A stretch of DNA of 64,000 nucleotides from NCBI RefSeq assembly GCF_001874145.1, contig NZ_MPCX01000003.1:248001-312000 (forward strand), written 5' to 3'. The notes beneath the pieces are model-generated. The model was not told the DNA's origin, did not search any database, and was given only the letters and a program-made list of their open reading frames with translations. The stretch is from Lacinutrix sp. MedPE-SW (GTDB lineage Bacteria > Bacteroidota > Bacteroidia > Flavobacteriales > Flavobacteriaceae). The translations under genes were made by a program, and so were the position numbers. This document shows positions 17,007-24,794 of the stretch, piece by piece. The first letter of the stretch is position 1; every line of letters starts with the position of its first letter.

Positions 17007-18428
17007 TTAGTTTTGTCCTGTAACTTTAATATCGTCAATATGGTATCTAGTTTCTGCGCCACCATCTGCACCTAAATATTTAAAGGCTACGTGAACGTCT
17101 CCATTTAAACAAGAGATGTTAATGTTTGAAGCAACAAAATCTCCAAATCCACCATCACCAACTGGAATGTTAGCTTCTAACTCAATCCACTCTGTAGTTG
17201 TTGGGTCACCTGTAAAGTTTTCTGATATGAAAGCGGTTAAAATTGTACCTGTTTCAAAGTTTGCAGAAACCTCAAAAGATAATTCTTCGTTAGTTGTTGC
17301 ATCTAAATTAATTGCTGGAGTCACTAACCAAGCTTCTAATGGGTTTTCACCTGTTCCAAAAGCAGAAATCTTTAAGTAAGTATCACCACTAAAAGAATCT
17401 TCTTCGTAACGTTCGCTACCACCAGAAACGTTTACGTTTGTCCAACCTAAACCATCTAATTGAGCTTCATTTGTAATGGTTTGGAAATCTTGATTAAATA
17501 CTGTAAAAGCATCAGATACAGGATCTGTACACTCTAATACAATTGGATCACATCTTTCTGGATTTGAAAAATCGATATCTGCAACTTTGTTTACTACTAA
17601 TACATTAGCATCATCACCAAAGTCTCTTGTAAAGATTCCTTTTATAGTACCTCTTCCTTGTGGTAATTGTGCGTTTTTAAAATCTGCAAATGTACTTGTT
17701 TGTAAAGTTATAGTTGCATTAGTCTCACAATTAGTAATTGTTCTAAAACCATCAAATTGATCTGAGTCTTCACCTGCAAAAGTTAAATCTTTTTGAGTTT
17801 TAACAATTTGTGAATCTGATAATTCTATAAATGTATTTTCATCTAATTCTGTTAAATCTCCAACTGCAACAGCCTTTGGTTCTATTGTTGCAACTTCTGT
17901 ATCTCTAAGAATAAAGTCTAAGTATTCTGGATCTTCAAGCTGAGCTAAACTACTACCATTAGCTTTACCTAAAGTATACACTCCATTTTCTAAACCAATA
18001 GCTAAACCATTAAGTTTAATAAATACTTTTCTACCAAAGTTATAGTAACCTCCAAGATCTCCTTGGTTGATTTCTACTTTTAAACCACGTCTTACATCTG
18101 ATGCAGGATCTGTTGCATCTGGTGTATTTTGAATAATTATTTCTTCGAAAAAGTTACCTGCACTATCGTCTGATACTACATAACCAATTGTGTAAATTGG
18201 AGCATCATTCTCTACAGAAAACACACCAACATTTTCACCATTTGCGGCAGCAGTTTCATAAGCTGCAACAATGTTAGAAAATGATGTAAATAAACCTAAA
18301 GAACTTTCGTCTACAGGTACAACTGTTAAGTCTGGAGTTGAAAAATCGTCGTCTTCAACACATGAGTTTATAAATAGCACAGAAACTAAACCTAAAGCTA
18401 GTGCTACAATTTTATTTATTTTATTCAT
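17007..18428 (-). CDS. DUF5689 / choice-of-anchor-J surface lipoprotein
   Basis: 473 residues. A lipoprotein signal ends at LFINSC (Cys23), followed by an acidic stretch (VEDDDF), a frequent feature of surface-exposed Bacteroidota lipoproteins. Residues about 35-290 fit DUF5689, an OB-fold-like domain (GYVVSDDSAGNFFEEIIIQN; GRKVFIKLNGLAIG). Residues about 310-473 fit a choice-of-anchor-J / jelly-roll domain (SFSGDTYLKISAFGTGENPL; AWLVTPAINLD; VHVAFKYLG...RYHIDDIKV). It starts 41 bp after the TonB-dependent receptor gene and is followed by a terminator, so it is the partner lipoprotein of that receptor. It likely binds the substrate at the surface for uptake; the substrate is unknown. Not a SusD homologue by sequence pattern. 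Confidence 0.85.
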   Translation of the reverse strand: MNKINKIVALALGLVSVLFINSCVEDDDFSTPDLTVVPVDESSLGLFTSFSNIVAAYETAAANGENVGVFSVENDAPIYTIGYVVSDDSAGNFFEEIIIQNTPDATDPASDVRRGLKVEINQGDLGGYYNFGRKVFIKLNGLAIGLENGVYTLGKANGSSLAQLEDPEYLDFILRDTEVATIEPKAVAVGDLTELDENTFIELSDSQIVKTQKDLTFAGEDSDQFDGFRTITNCETNATITLQTSTFADFKNAQLPQGRGTIKGIFTRDFGDDANVLVVNKVADIDFSNPERCDPIVLECTDPVSDAFTVFNQDFQTITNEAQLDGLGWTNVNVSGGSERYEEDSFSGDTYLKISAFGTGENPLEAWLVTPAINLDATTNEELSFEVSANFETGTILTAFISENFTGDPTTTEWIELEANIPVGDGGFGDFVASNINISCLNGDVHVAFKYLGADGGAETRYHIDDIKVTGQN

Positions 18429-18469
18429 AATAATCGTTTTTATTAAATATAAATTTTTCTTTTTAATTT

Positions 18470-21301
18470 TTAAAATCTTACGTAGAAGTTAACAAAATAG
18501 TTAATTCCTCTTCCGTACCAATATTTAGAGCCAAATACTCTTTCTTCGTTTGCATTATCTTCTTGTAATGCTCTATAATCTGCAGTACGACCTTGCTCGT
18601 AACCACCAGTTCTATACTCTTTATCTAGTAAGTTTCCTATACTTGCAAAGAACCCAACAAACTTATCACCAATTTTCCAAGATTTACCACCTACTAAGTT
18701 TACAACCATGTAGTCTTCAAATTCTTCTTGGCGTAATAATTCTCTGGCTTCTTCTTCGTTATAATCTGTATACGTATTACCATCGATATCTTGAGTAAAA
18801 TATGTTGAACGCGCTAATGGACTTATATCTACGTAAGTATTAGAGAAAAAGTTTGCTGTTGCACCAAACCACCAATAATCTGGGTCTCTATACTCAAAAC
18901 CAATAGATGCTGCACGTTGTGGTCCACCTGCTACTTTATAATCTTTTAAAGCTGTTTTATAAATTTCTCCAGAACGGTTAACTTCGTTTCCTTGATCGTC
19001 TGTATCTCTAAATTCTTCAGATGTAGAAGTTATGTATACAAATGGGTTGTTATCGTAAGTGTATTGACCTACAGAAGCAGCACCTTTTAATTTAATTGTT
19101 GGTGTTACTTGTGCTTCTATTCCTAATTCACCTCCTATGTGTCTTTTATCTGCATTAGCAACAGTTTCCTGAATAAATCCTGGTCTATTACCTTGAGTAA
19201 AGTAAAATGATACTTCGTTTGCATCTTCAATTTTAGTATAAAAACCTGTTAAACGAGCTTTAACTATTGGAGATCTAAATATATAGCTTGCATCTATAGA
19301 CTTTATTTTCTCTTCTGTTAATTCTACGTTTTCTACGTTTTCTCCTAAAAACACACCTACATAGTCTTGACTTTCTCTTGAGTTAGTGTATGTATTTCTT
19401 AATGTTGGTGCTTTTGTTATATAACCACCATTAACATCAATTAAATGTTTACCTGTAATTTTATAAGTAAAACCAGCTTTACCACTAATACCTGTAAAGT
19501 CTAATTTATCTCCTTTTCCAGAAGAGTTATCTAAACGCTCTGTACCATCTGCATTTCTATAGACTTGGTTTTCGTTTTTATATAAACCTTCACGTTGGTA
19601 GTCTGTTTTAGTAAGACCTCCAGATAAATAAAAGTCTACTTTATTATATTTAAATTGTGCTTGAGCGAAACCACCAATTTCGTTAGCATATAAGTTATAG
19701 TTATATCTAAACTTGTCGCCTTCTCTAGCAATTATACCAGGATTTAATAAGTTGTAATCTGCTTGACTAAAAGCATCGATATTAGATATACCTACTGTGC
19801 TTCCTAAAAGATCTATAACTTGTGCAAAGTTTTCAGATTTTAATCTTCTATAATTAACACCTGCATTTAATAAAATGTTTTCGTTAATTTCTGTATTTAA
19901 AATTGTATTTGCAGTAAATAATTTGTCGTCTGTTCTGTCTTCATATAAAACATATGCAGCAGTATCACCAGATAAATTATTGGCTTGGTTATCTATAAAT
20001 ATTCTTGTCCAATCTATTTGACCATCGTTTATAAATTCCTGTTCTGCACCATATGCTGCACCATAGTTTGGTCCGTCATCATCAATTTGAGATAAGTGGT
20101 AACTTGGTAAATCTTGGTAATACGCTGGACTTGGGTTAGTACCTCCTGGGTAATCTAAACGACTATTACTAACTTTTCCAAATTGGTAACCAATATTTGT
20201 ATTTAATTGCGTTCTTGGTGTAATATCCCAAGTATGATTTAACATTAAAATTGGCTCTTCAACTTCTTTAATTCGAGAATTCTTTTTCTCTCCATTCAAC
20301 CAACCCCAAAATTCATTGTACTTAATTCCTTTTAAATCGTAAACTTCTTGAGTATTAGCAGAAGACTTACCTCTTCTGTTTGGCGCATAAATTGATGTAA
20401 AGTTTAAACTGTGTTTATCGTTAAACTTTTTCTCTATAGAAGCAAAAAATGAATTAGAATCGTATAATGTTGCATCTTGGAAACCTTCATTTCCCCAACG
20501 GCGACCTGCCATAATTGTATATGCCCAACCATCTTCCATTAAACCTGAAGCGTAACTTGCCATTAAACGGTTTGTGTAACTTCTATTTGAAGATGAATAT
20601 GTTATACGGCCACCTTCTCTATAAGAAGAAGCTTTTGTATTGATATTCGTAGTTCCTAAAATACCTCCAAAATTATAAGCAGAAGGTTTTAAACCAGGCG
20701 TTAATTCTTGGTTACGAACAACATCGTTTAATCCACCCCAATTACTCCATTGTGGTCTACCAGTATCGAATTTATTCATTTTGATACCGTTAATTAAAAC
20801 CGAGCCATTATCTGAATCTAAACCTCTTACTCTAAAGAAAGAAGAGCTAAACTCAAATGCAGCAGTTCTTTGAAAAATGTCTTGTGAAGATGATAATAAA
20901 CCAGATATATTATCTGATCCACTTGTGTCATCATTTAATTCATCATCTGATAATGTAATGGTGAATAAATCTGCTTGGCTACCACGATCTACTTCAAGTG
21001 TCATATCTTGAATATCTACCGTTTTTCCTTCATTTACGATAATAGGATATCGCTTTGGTAAAAAACCTGGTTTTGAAATTTTAAGCATTTGCTCACCAAA
21101 TGGAACTGGAGTAGCGAACTTAAACTGGCCAAGACCATCGGTTTTTTCTGTTTGTCCTGTTTCTTCAACAGTAATCGTTACATCTGGAATAGGTTCGTTT
21201 GTAACAGCGTCTTTAACACTTCCTTGTACAATAGTCTCTTGTGCTACTAGTGTAAAAGTTGAAAACATTCCAAATAAAAAAATAAATAAACTTTTTTTCA
21301 T
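18470..21301 (-). CDS. TonB-dependent outer-membrane receptor (carboxypeptidase-regulatory-like N terminus)
   Basis: 943 residues. Signal peptide (FIFLFGMFSTFTLVAQ), then a CarboxypepD_reg-like domain (about 22-110, VQGSVKDAVTNEPIPDV), a plug domain (about 130-240, with FFRVRGLDSDNGSVLING and PQWSNWGGLNDVV), and a 22-strand-type beta barrel ending in aromatic FVNFYVRF. Energised by TonB-ExbBD, such receptors import large or scarce nutrients. The plug motif WSNWxGLxDV is shared with the second receptor at 24795-27335, which makes the two paralogues. The partner lipoprotein follows directly. The divergent gene encodes a secreted nuclease/phosphatase, and both have promoters in the shared 130-bp gap. 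Confidence 0.95.
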   Translation of the reverse strand: MKKSLFIFLFGMFSTFTLVAQETIVQGSVKDAVTNEPIPDVTITVEETGQTEKTDGLGQFKFATPVPFGEQMLKISKPGFLPKRYPIIVNEGKTVDIQDMTLEVDRGSQADLFTITLSDDELNDDTSGSDNISGLLSSSQDIFQRTAAFEFSSSFFRVRGLDSDNGSVLINGIKMNKFDTGRPQWSNWGGLNDVVRNQELTPGLKPSAYNFGGILGTTNINTKASSYREGGRITYSSSNRSYTNRLMASYASGLMEDGWAYTIMAGRRWGNEGFQDATLYDSNSFFASIEKKFNDKHSLNFTSIYAPNRRGKSSANTQEVYDLKGIKYNEFWGWLNGEKKNSRIKEVEEPILMLNHTWDITPRTQLNTNIGYQFGKVSNSRLDYPGGTNPSPAYYQDLPSYHLSQIDDDGPNYGAAYGAEQEFINDGQIDWTRIFIDNQANNLSGDTAAYVLYEDRTDDKLFTANTILNTEINENILLNAGVNYRRLKSENFAQVIDLLGSTVGISNIDAFSQADYNLLNPGIIAREGDKFRYNYNLYANEIGGFAQAQFKYNKVDFYLSGGLTKTDYQREGLYKNENQVYRNADGTERLDNSSGKGDKLDFTGISGKAGFTYKITGKHLIDVNGGYITKAPTLRNTYTNSRESQDYVGVFLGENVENVELTEEKIKSIDASYIFRSPIVKARLTGFYTKIEDANEVSFYFTQGNRPGFIQETVANADKRHIGGELGIEAQVTPTIKLKGAASVGQYTYDNNPFVYITSTSEEFRDTDDQGNEVNRSGEIYKTALKDYKVAGGPQRAASIGFEYRDPDYWWFGATANFFSNTYVDISPLARSTYFTQDIDGNTYTDYNEEEARELLRQEEFEDYMVVNLVGGKSWKIGDKFVGFFASIGNLLDKEYRTGGYEQGRTADYRALQEDNANEERVFGSKYWYGRGINYFVNFYVRF

Positions 21302-21351
21302 ACTAGAAATAATAATTGTTTAAGGTTAAATTATAGTTATTTAACAGCTTG

Positions 21352-21359
21352 CAAACTTA
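21352..21359 (-). promoter_or_regulatory. -7 promoter element for TonB receptor gene
   Basis: Minus strand TAAGTTTG, an exact TAnnTTTG match, 50 nt before the receptor ATG. It lies 20 bp from the divergent plus-strand element at 21380-21387. Confidence 0.6.
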
Positions 21360-21379
21360 CATTATTTATTAGAAACATT

Positions 21380-21387
21380 TACCTTTG
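21380..21387 (+). promoter_or_regulatory. -7 promoter element for secreted nuclease gene
   Basis: TACCTTTG, an exact TAnnTTTG match, upstream of the start at 21435 and divergent from the receptor promoter. Confidence 0.65.
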
Positions 21388-21434
21388 GCAAGCATTTTGT
21401 ATAAATGTATAACATAAACATAACATTACACCAA

Positions 21435-22490
21435 ATGAATAATTTAAGATTACTATTTTTAATCGCACTTTTAACTCCTTTTTTAAATGTTAATGCACAA
21501 GAGGAAAAAACGTATAAAATTCACACTGTTGCTTTTTATAATTTAGAAAACTTATTTGACACAGAAAATGACCCTGAGAAAAATGATGAGGCTAGCCCGA
21601 TGATGGAAATAAAAGCTGATAGAGAAAATATTTACAAAAGAAAAGTACACAATATGGCAAGAGTAATTGCCGATATTGGTAAAGAAACAACTGGAAATGC
21701 GCCTGCTCTTTTAGGTATTTGCGAAGTTGAAAACATTAAAGTTATTGAAGATGTTGCTAATGACCCGTTACTTTTAGATAAAGATTATGGTATTGTACAC
21801 TTTGAATCTCCAGATAGACGTGGTATTGATGTTGGTTTAATGTACCAAAAAGATTTATTTCAACCTATATCTAAAAGCTCTCACACTTTAAAAATTTATG
21901 ATGATCAATCTAGAAAACGTGTTTATACAAGAGATCAATTATTGGTTAGTGGAGAATTAGAAGGTGACTTAGTACATATAATTGTTAATCACTGGCCTTC
22001 TAGAAGTGGTGGTGAAGCAAGAAGTAGAAGTAAAAGAATTGGTGCTGCTAAACTAAATAAACGTATTATAGATTCTTTACAATCTATAGATCCTTACGCT
22101 AAAATTATTACTATGGGAGATTTAAATGATGACCCAACTAATGCGAGTGTAAAAGATGTTTTAAAAGCTAAAAGAAAAAAGAAAGATGTTAAAGTAAAGG
22201 GTATTTACAATCCATACATTAATATGTTTAAAAAACAAGGTTTAGGCACTACAGCTTATAGAGATGCTTGGAGTTTATTTGATCAAATTATGGTTACAAA
22301 GCCTTTAATAGAAGACGATTTTTCTTCTTTTAGGTATTATAAAGCAGGTATTTATAATAAAAATTATTTAACTAATAAAAGAGGTCGTTATAAAGGATAT
22401 CCTTTAAGAAGTTTTGCCGATGGCGGATTTACCGATGGATTTAGTGACCACTTTCCTGTGTATATTTACTTAGTAAAGGAAGTTAAGTAA
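21435..22490 (+). CDS. Secreted endonuclease/exonuclease/phosphatase family protein
   Basis: 351 residues from ATG 21435, chosen over ATG 21405 because it directly precedes the signal peptide (LLFLIALLTPFLNVNAQ). The EEP (DNase I-like) fold is complete by its landmarks: NLENLFDTENDP at the first metal-site Asn, catalytic Glu in GICEVEN, VNHWPSRSGGEARSR with the catalytic His, Asp/Asn in TMGDLNDDPT, and the closing SDHFPVYI. Such secreted enzymes cleave DNA, RNA or other phosphodiesters/phosphomonoesters in a metal-dependent way. It is divergent from a TonB receptor operon and upstream (in space) of a second one, which suggests it prepares a phosphorylated substrate for uptake. Ends at a bidirectional terminator. 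Confidence 0.9.
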   Translation: MNNLRLLFLIALLTPFLNVNAQEEKTYKIHTVAFYNLENLFDTENDPEKNDEASPMMEIKADRENIYKRKVHNMARVIADIGKETTGNAPALLGICEVENIKVIEDVANDPLLLDKDYGIVHFESPDRRGIDVGLMYQKDLFQPISKSSHTLKIYDDQSRKRVYTRDQLLVSGELEGDLVHIIVNHWPSRSGGEARSRSKRIGAAKLNKRIIDSLQSIDPYAKIITMGDLNDDPTNASVKDVLKAKRKKKDVKVKGIYNPYINMFKKQGLGTTAYRDAWSLFDQIMVTKPLIEDDFSSFRYYKAGIYNKNYLTNKRGRYKGYPLRSFADGGFTDGFSDHFPVYIYLVKEVK

Positions 22491-22510
22491 ACAAAAGAAT
22501 TTATAAAAAA

Positions 22511-22545
22511 AGAGCGATTTCTAATTAAGAAATCGCTCTTTTTTT
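22511..22545. terminator. Bidirectional terminator after the nuclease gene
   Basis: A 12-bp perfect stem (22511-22522 with 22528-22539, core AGAGCGATTTCT) and 5-nt loop with flanking A- and T-runs; it serves the nuclease gene and the convergent membrane-protein gene. Confidence 0.9.
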
Positions 22546-22556
22546 ATACTTAAAGT

Positions 22557-22988
22557 TTAACTAAACCACTGTTGCCAAGGTAGTTTTACTATGACTAAAA
22601 TTAGTGCTATTGTATAAAATATAGCTAAAGGCTTTAGTTTTCCAGCAGAAGTTAGTTTCTTTTTATGTTTAGAATAACCTATTGTAATTAATGCTACAGC
22701 AATTAACATAGTTAATGGATGCTCAACTGCATTAGAACGTAATGCAGAGTTACCCATAACTTCTTTCACAGTATTCTCTCCAAAATAATCTGATACAAAC
22801 CAAAGTACAATACCAATTAATAATTGAATATGTGATACTATTAGAGTAAATAAAGCAATTCTAAAATCTTTAGCTTCGTACTCTTTTTTTCCAAAATGTT
22901 TTATTAAGGCATTGGCTGTTGCTATAATCATCATTACAAAGACTAAGTAAGCCCAATAGGAGTGTAAGAATTTTACTGTTGAAAGCAT
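22557..22988 (-). CDS. Four-helix integral membrane protein of unknown function (cytochrome-b-like pattern)
   Basis: 143 residues from ATG 22988. The frame extends to 23036, but the promoter element at 23014-23021 lies inside that extension, and MLSTVKFLHSYWAYLVF is a natural start. Four membrane helices are visible: YWAYLVFVMMIIATANALI, ALFTLIVSHIQLLIGIVLWF, LTMLIAVALITIGYS and LAIFYTIALILVIVKLPW. Histidines within or next to helices (FLHSYW, VSHIQL, VEHPLTM) recall heme-binding four-helix bundles, and such flavobacterial proteins are sometimes named cytochrome b, but no ligand pair can be assigned with certainty. It is monocistronic, between the nuclease gene and the second receptor operon; a link to either is unproven. 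Confidence 0.75.
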   Translation of the reverse strand: MLSTVKFLHSYWAYLVFVMMIIATANALIKHFGKKEYEAKDFRIALFTLIVSHIQLLIGIVLWFVSDYFGENTVKEVMGNSALRSNAVEHPLTMLIAVALITIGYSKHKKKLTSAGKLKPLAIFYTIALILVIVKLPWQQWFS

Positions 22989-23013
22989 ATTTATAATTTT
23001 TATGGTTGTTTGG

Positions 23014-23021
23014 CAAATGTA
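23014..23021 (-). promoter_or_regulatory. -7 promoter element for four-helix membrane protein
   Basis: Minus strand TACATTTG, an exact TAnnTTTG match, 25 nt before ATG 22988; it decides the start codon. Confidence 0.65.
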
Positions 23022-23036
23022 ATAATTATTGAGCAT

Positions 23037-23070
23037 AAAAAAACCGCTTCTAAGTAAGAAGCGGTTTTTA
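23037..23070 (-). terminator. Terminator of the second TonB receptor operon
   Basis: An 11-bp stem (23041-23051 with 23057-23067, core ACCGCTTCT) with a 5-nt loop; T-run on the minus strand toward 23037. It ends the lipoprotein gene with stop at 23095. Confidence 0.88.
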
Positions 23071-23094
23071 ATTTTTATAATTTTAGATTTCTAA

Positions 23095-24783
23095 TTACTC
23101 TTCAGTATTAAGAATCCATTCTCCATCTGTTTTAATAAGAGACATTTCTTCTTCTCCACTACCACCATCGTAAATAGCATACTTTAATACGTATTTTTGA
23201 CCTTCGTCTGCACCTGGTGCTAATTGGTTTTCAAGTAAAGCTGCAAAAACAGTTAATAACATATCGTCACTCCAGTAAGCTGGATCTGTTGGTCTTCTAT
23301 CAAAGTTTGAGTATTGAACCATACTAGCTACAGCACTTTCGAAATCTGGATTTTCTCCAAACTCATCTGCAATGTAACCAAACTCATCTGCTCCTAATGT
23401 AACTCTAATTGTGTTATCTGGAACCCATACTCCATTATCATAACCAAACTGTAAAGAGGTTTCAATAGTAGATTCATGAGCATTCCACATACCAGAAGTA
23501 AAAGTATAAAGGTTTCCTCTTATTTGAGCTCCAGTTGAACTAGAATAGTAATCGTAGATTACAAATAACTCTTGATCTTCTTGACCATAAGGGAAGTTTA
23601 GCTCTAAAAATGTTGGTAAATAGTTATTAGGTGAAACAGAACTACTAAAGTTGTTGTATTGACCTGGTTGTCCAGAACCTGTACCCATAGAGTCGAAATC
23701 TGCAGAACTTAAGTAATAAACATCTTCTACTAACTCCCAGTTTCCAGCTGTATATACAAAGTATTCGCCTTTAGAGTTTGTATCTCCTGTTGCTCCTAAT
23801 GTTTTTATTGCTAAGTTAGAAATTCTCCAACGCGCAGCATCACCTTCATCAACTGGTGTAGCAGGATCATCACCTATAGAAGTATATTTAAATGCAATAT
23901 TAATTTCTTGCCCATCGTAAGCAGAAAAATCATAATCTTCAGATGGAGCCATATCTCCTGTAGCAGGATTAGCTAATGTAATTTCATCCCAAGTAGCTGT
24001 TGCTACATCACCTGTATAATCTGTAGATACTAAAATCTTAACTAAAGAAGTATCTCCAGCAAAATCAAGCTCTTGTGTGATTTGAAATTTTAAATTTTCT
24101 TCACCGTCTAAATCAACAGTTGGTGATACTAACCACTCTACATTAGAAAATTGGTCACCAAAATATCCATTTCCTTGAACATAACCTGTTTCTGAAGTCC
24201 AAACCATATCTGCTCCAGATTCTTCAACAGATGTCCAACCTTCAAGGCTTCCTGCAAAGTTATACTCAACTATACTAGCTAAACCTACTTCTGGAGTTTC
24301 TGTATATTGCTTGTACTTTGCTAAAACAATTTGTCCTTCTGTTGGAGAAGAAATTTGAGCTGCTAATACACTTGGTATTTCAGCTGAAGCATTTACATCT
24401 GGATAAAAGCCAAATGCATCACTTCCTGTTGTAGCATAATCTGAATTAGTAAAGTTATAAATATCTGCTCCAGTTAAATCACTTACTCCTTCTGCATTTC
24501 CAATATATAGGTTATAGTTAACTAAAACTGATGATCCTTGACCGTAAAATGGATATAACTCTGCTAATAAATTTGGAATAGAATCTTTAGCTTGATCTTC
24601 AGAATCGAAACTTCCAAAACCTAAATCGAAAGCATCATAATCATCTTCTGTTAAAGTGTATTCAAAAGCGCCAACGTTAGGCTCTTCTGGTAATGCATCA
24701 ATTTCTTCATTGATGTCTTCAAGCGGATTACAACCTGTAAAGATTGCGGCCGCAACTACTAATAAATAAATTACTTTTTTCAT
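23095..24783 (-). CDS. Choice-of-anchor-J surface lipoprotein, partner of a TonB receptor
   Basis: 562 residues. Lipoprotein signal ends AIFTGC (Cys18). The N-terminal part (about 35-165) has two copies' worth of the pattern TLTEDDYDAF / YNLYIGNAEG seen in small beta domains; residues about 170-330 form a choice-of-anchor-J jelly roll (YNFAGSLEGWTS; VEWLVSPTVDLD; INIAFKYTSIG...RWRISNLAIKTLG). The C-terminal part (about 340-560) includes YVYTAGNWELVEDVYYL, DYDAF-like VTLGADEFGYIADEFGENPD and ends with a domain resembling the N-terminal one, suggesting an internal duplication. It starts 11 bp downstream of the receptor gene and closes the operon. It shares the jelly-roll domain, but not DUF5689, with the lipoprotein at 17007-18428. 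Substrate unknown. Confidence 0.82.
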   Translation of the reverse strand: MKKVIYLLVVAAAIFTGCNPLEDINEEIDALPEEPNVGAFEYTLTEDDYDAFDLGFGSFDSEDQAKDSIPNLLAELYPFYGQGSSVLVNYNLYIGNAEGVSDLTGADIYNFTNSDYATTGSDAFGFYPDVNASAEIPSVLAAQISSPTEGQIVLAKYKQYTETPEVGLASIVEYNFAGSLEGWTSVEESGADMVWTSETGYVQGNGYFGDQFSNVEWLVSPTVDLDGEENLKFQITQELDFAGDTSLVKILVSTDYTGDVATATWDEITLANPATGDMAPSEDYDFSAYDGQEINIAFKYTSIGDDPATPVDEGDAARWRISNLAIKTLGATGDTNSKGEYFVYTAGNWELVEDVYYLSSADFDSMGTGSGQPGQYNNFSSSVSPNNYLPTFLELNFPYGQEDQELFVIYDYYSSSTGAQIRGNLYTFTSGMWNAHESTIETSLQFGYDNGVWVPDNTIRVTLGADEFGYIADEFGENPDFESAVASMVQYSNFDRRPTDPAYWSDDMLLTVFAALLENQLAPGADEGQKYVLKYAIYDGGSGEEEMSLIKTDGEWILNTEE

Positions 24784-24794
24784 TTTCTTTTTTT

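Noticed and set aside
17007-18428. Calling the receptor-linked lipoproteins SusD
   Set aside because: They lack the helical TPR-like SusD pattern; jelly-roll and DUF5689-like beta segments are seen instead.
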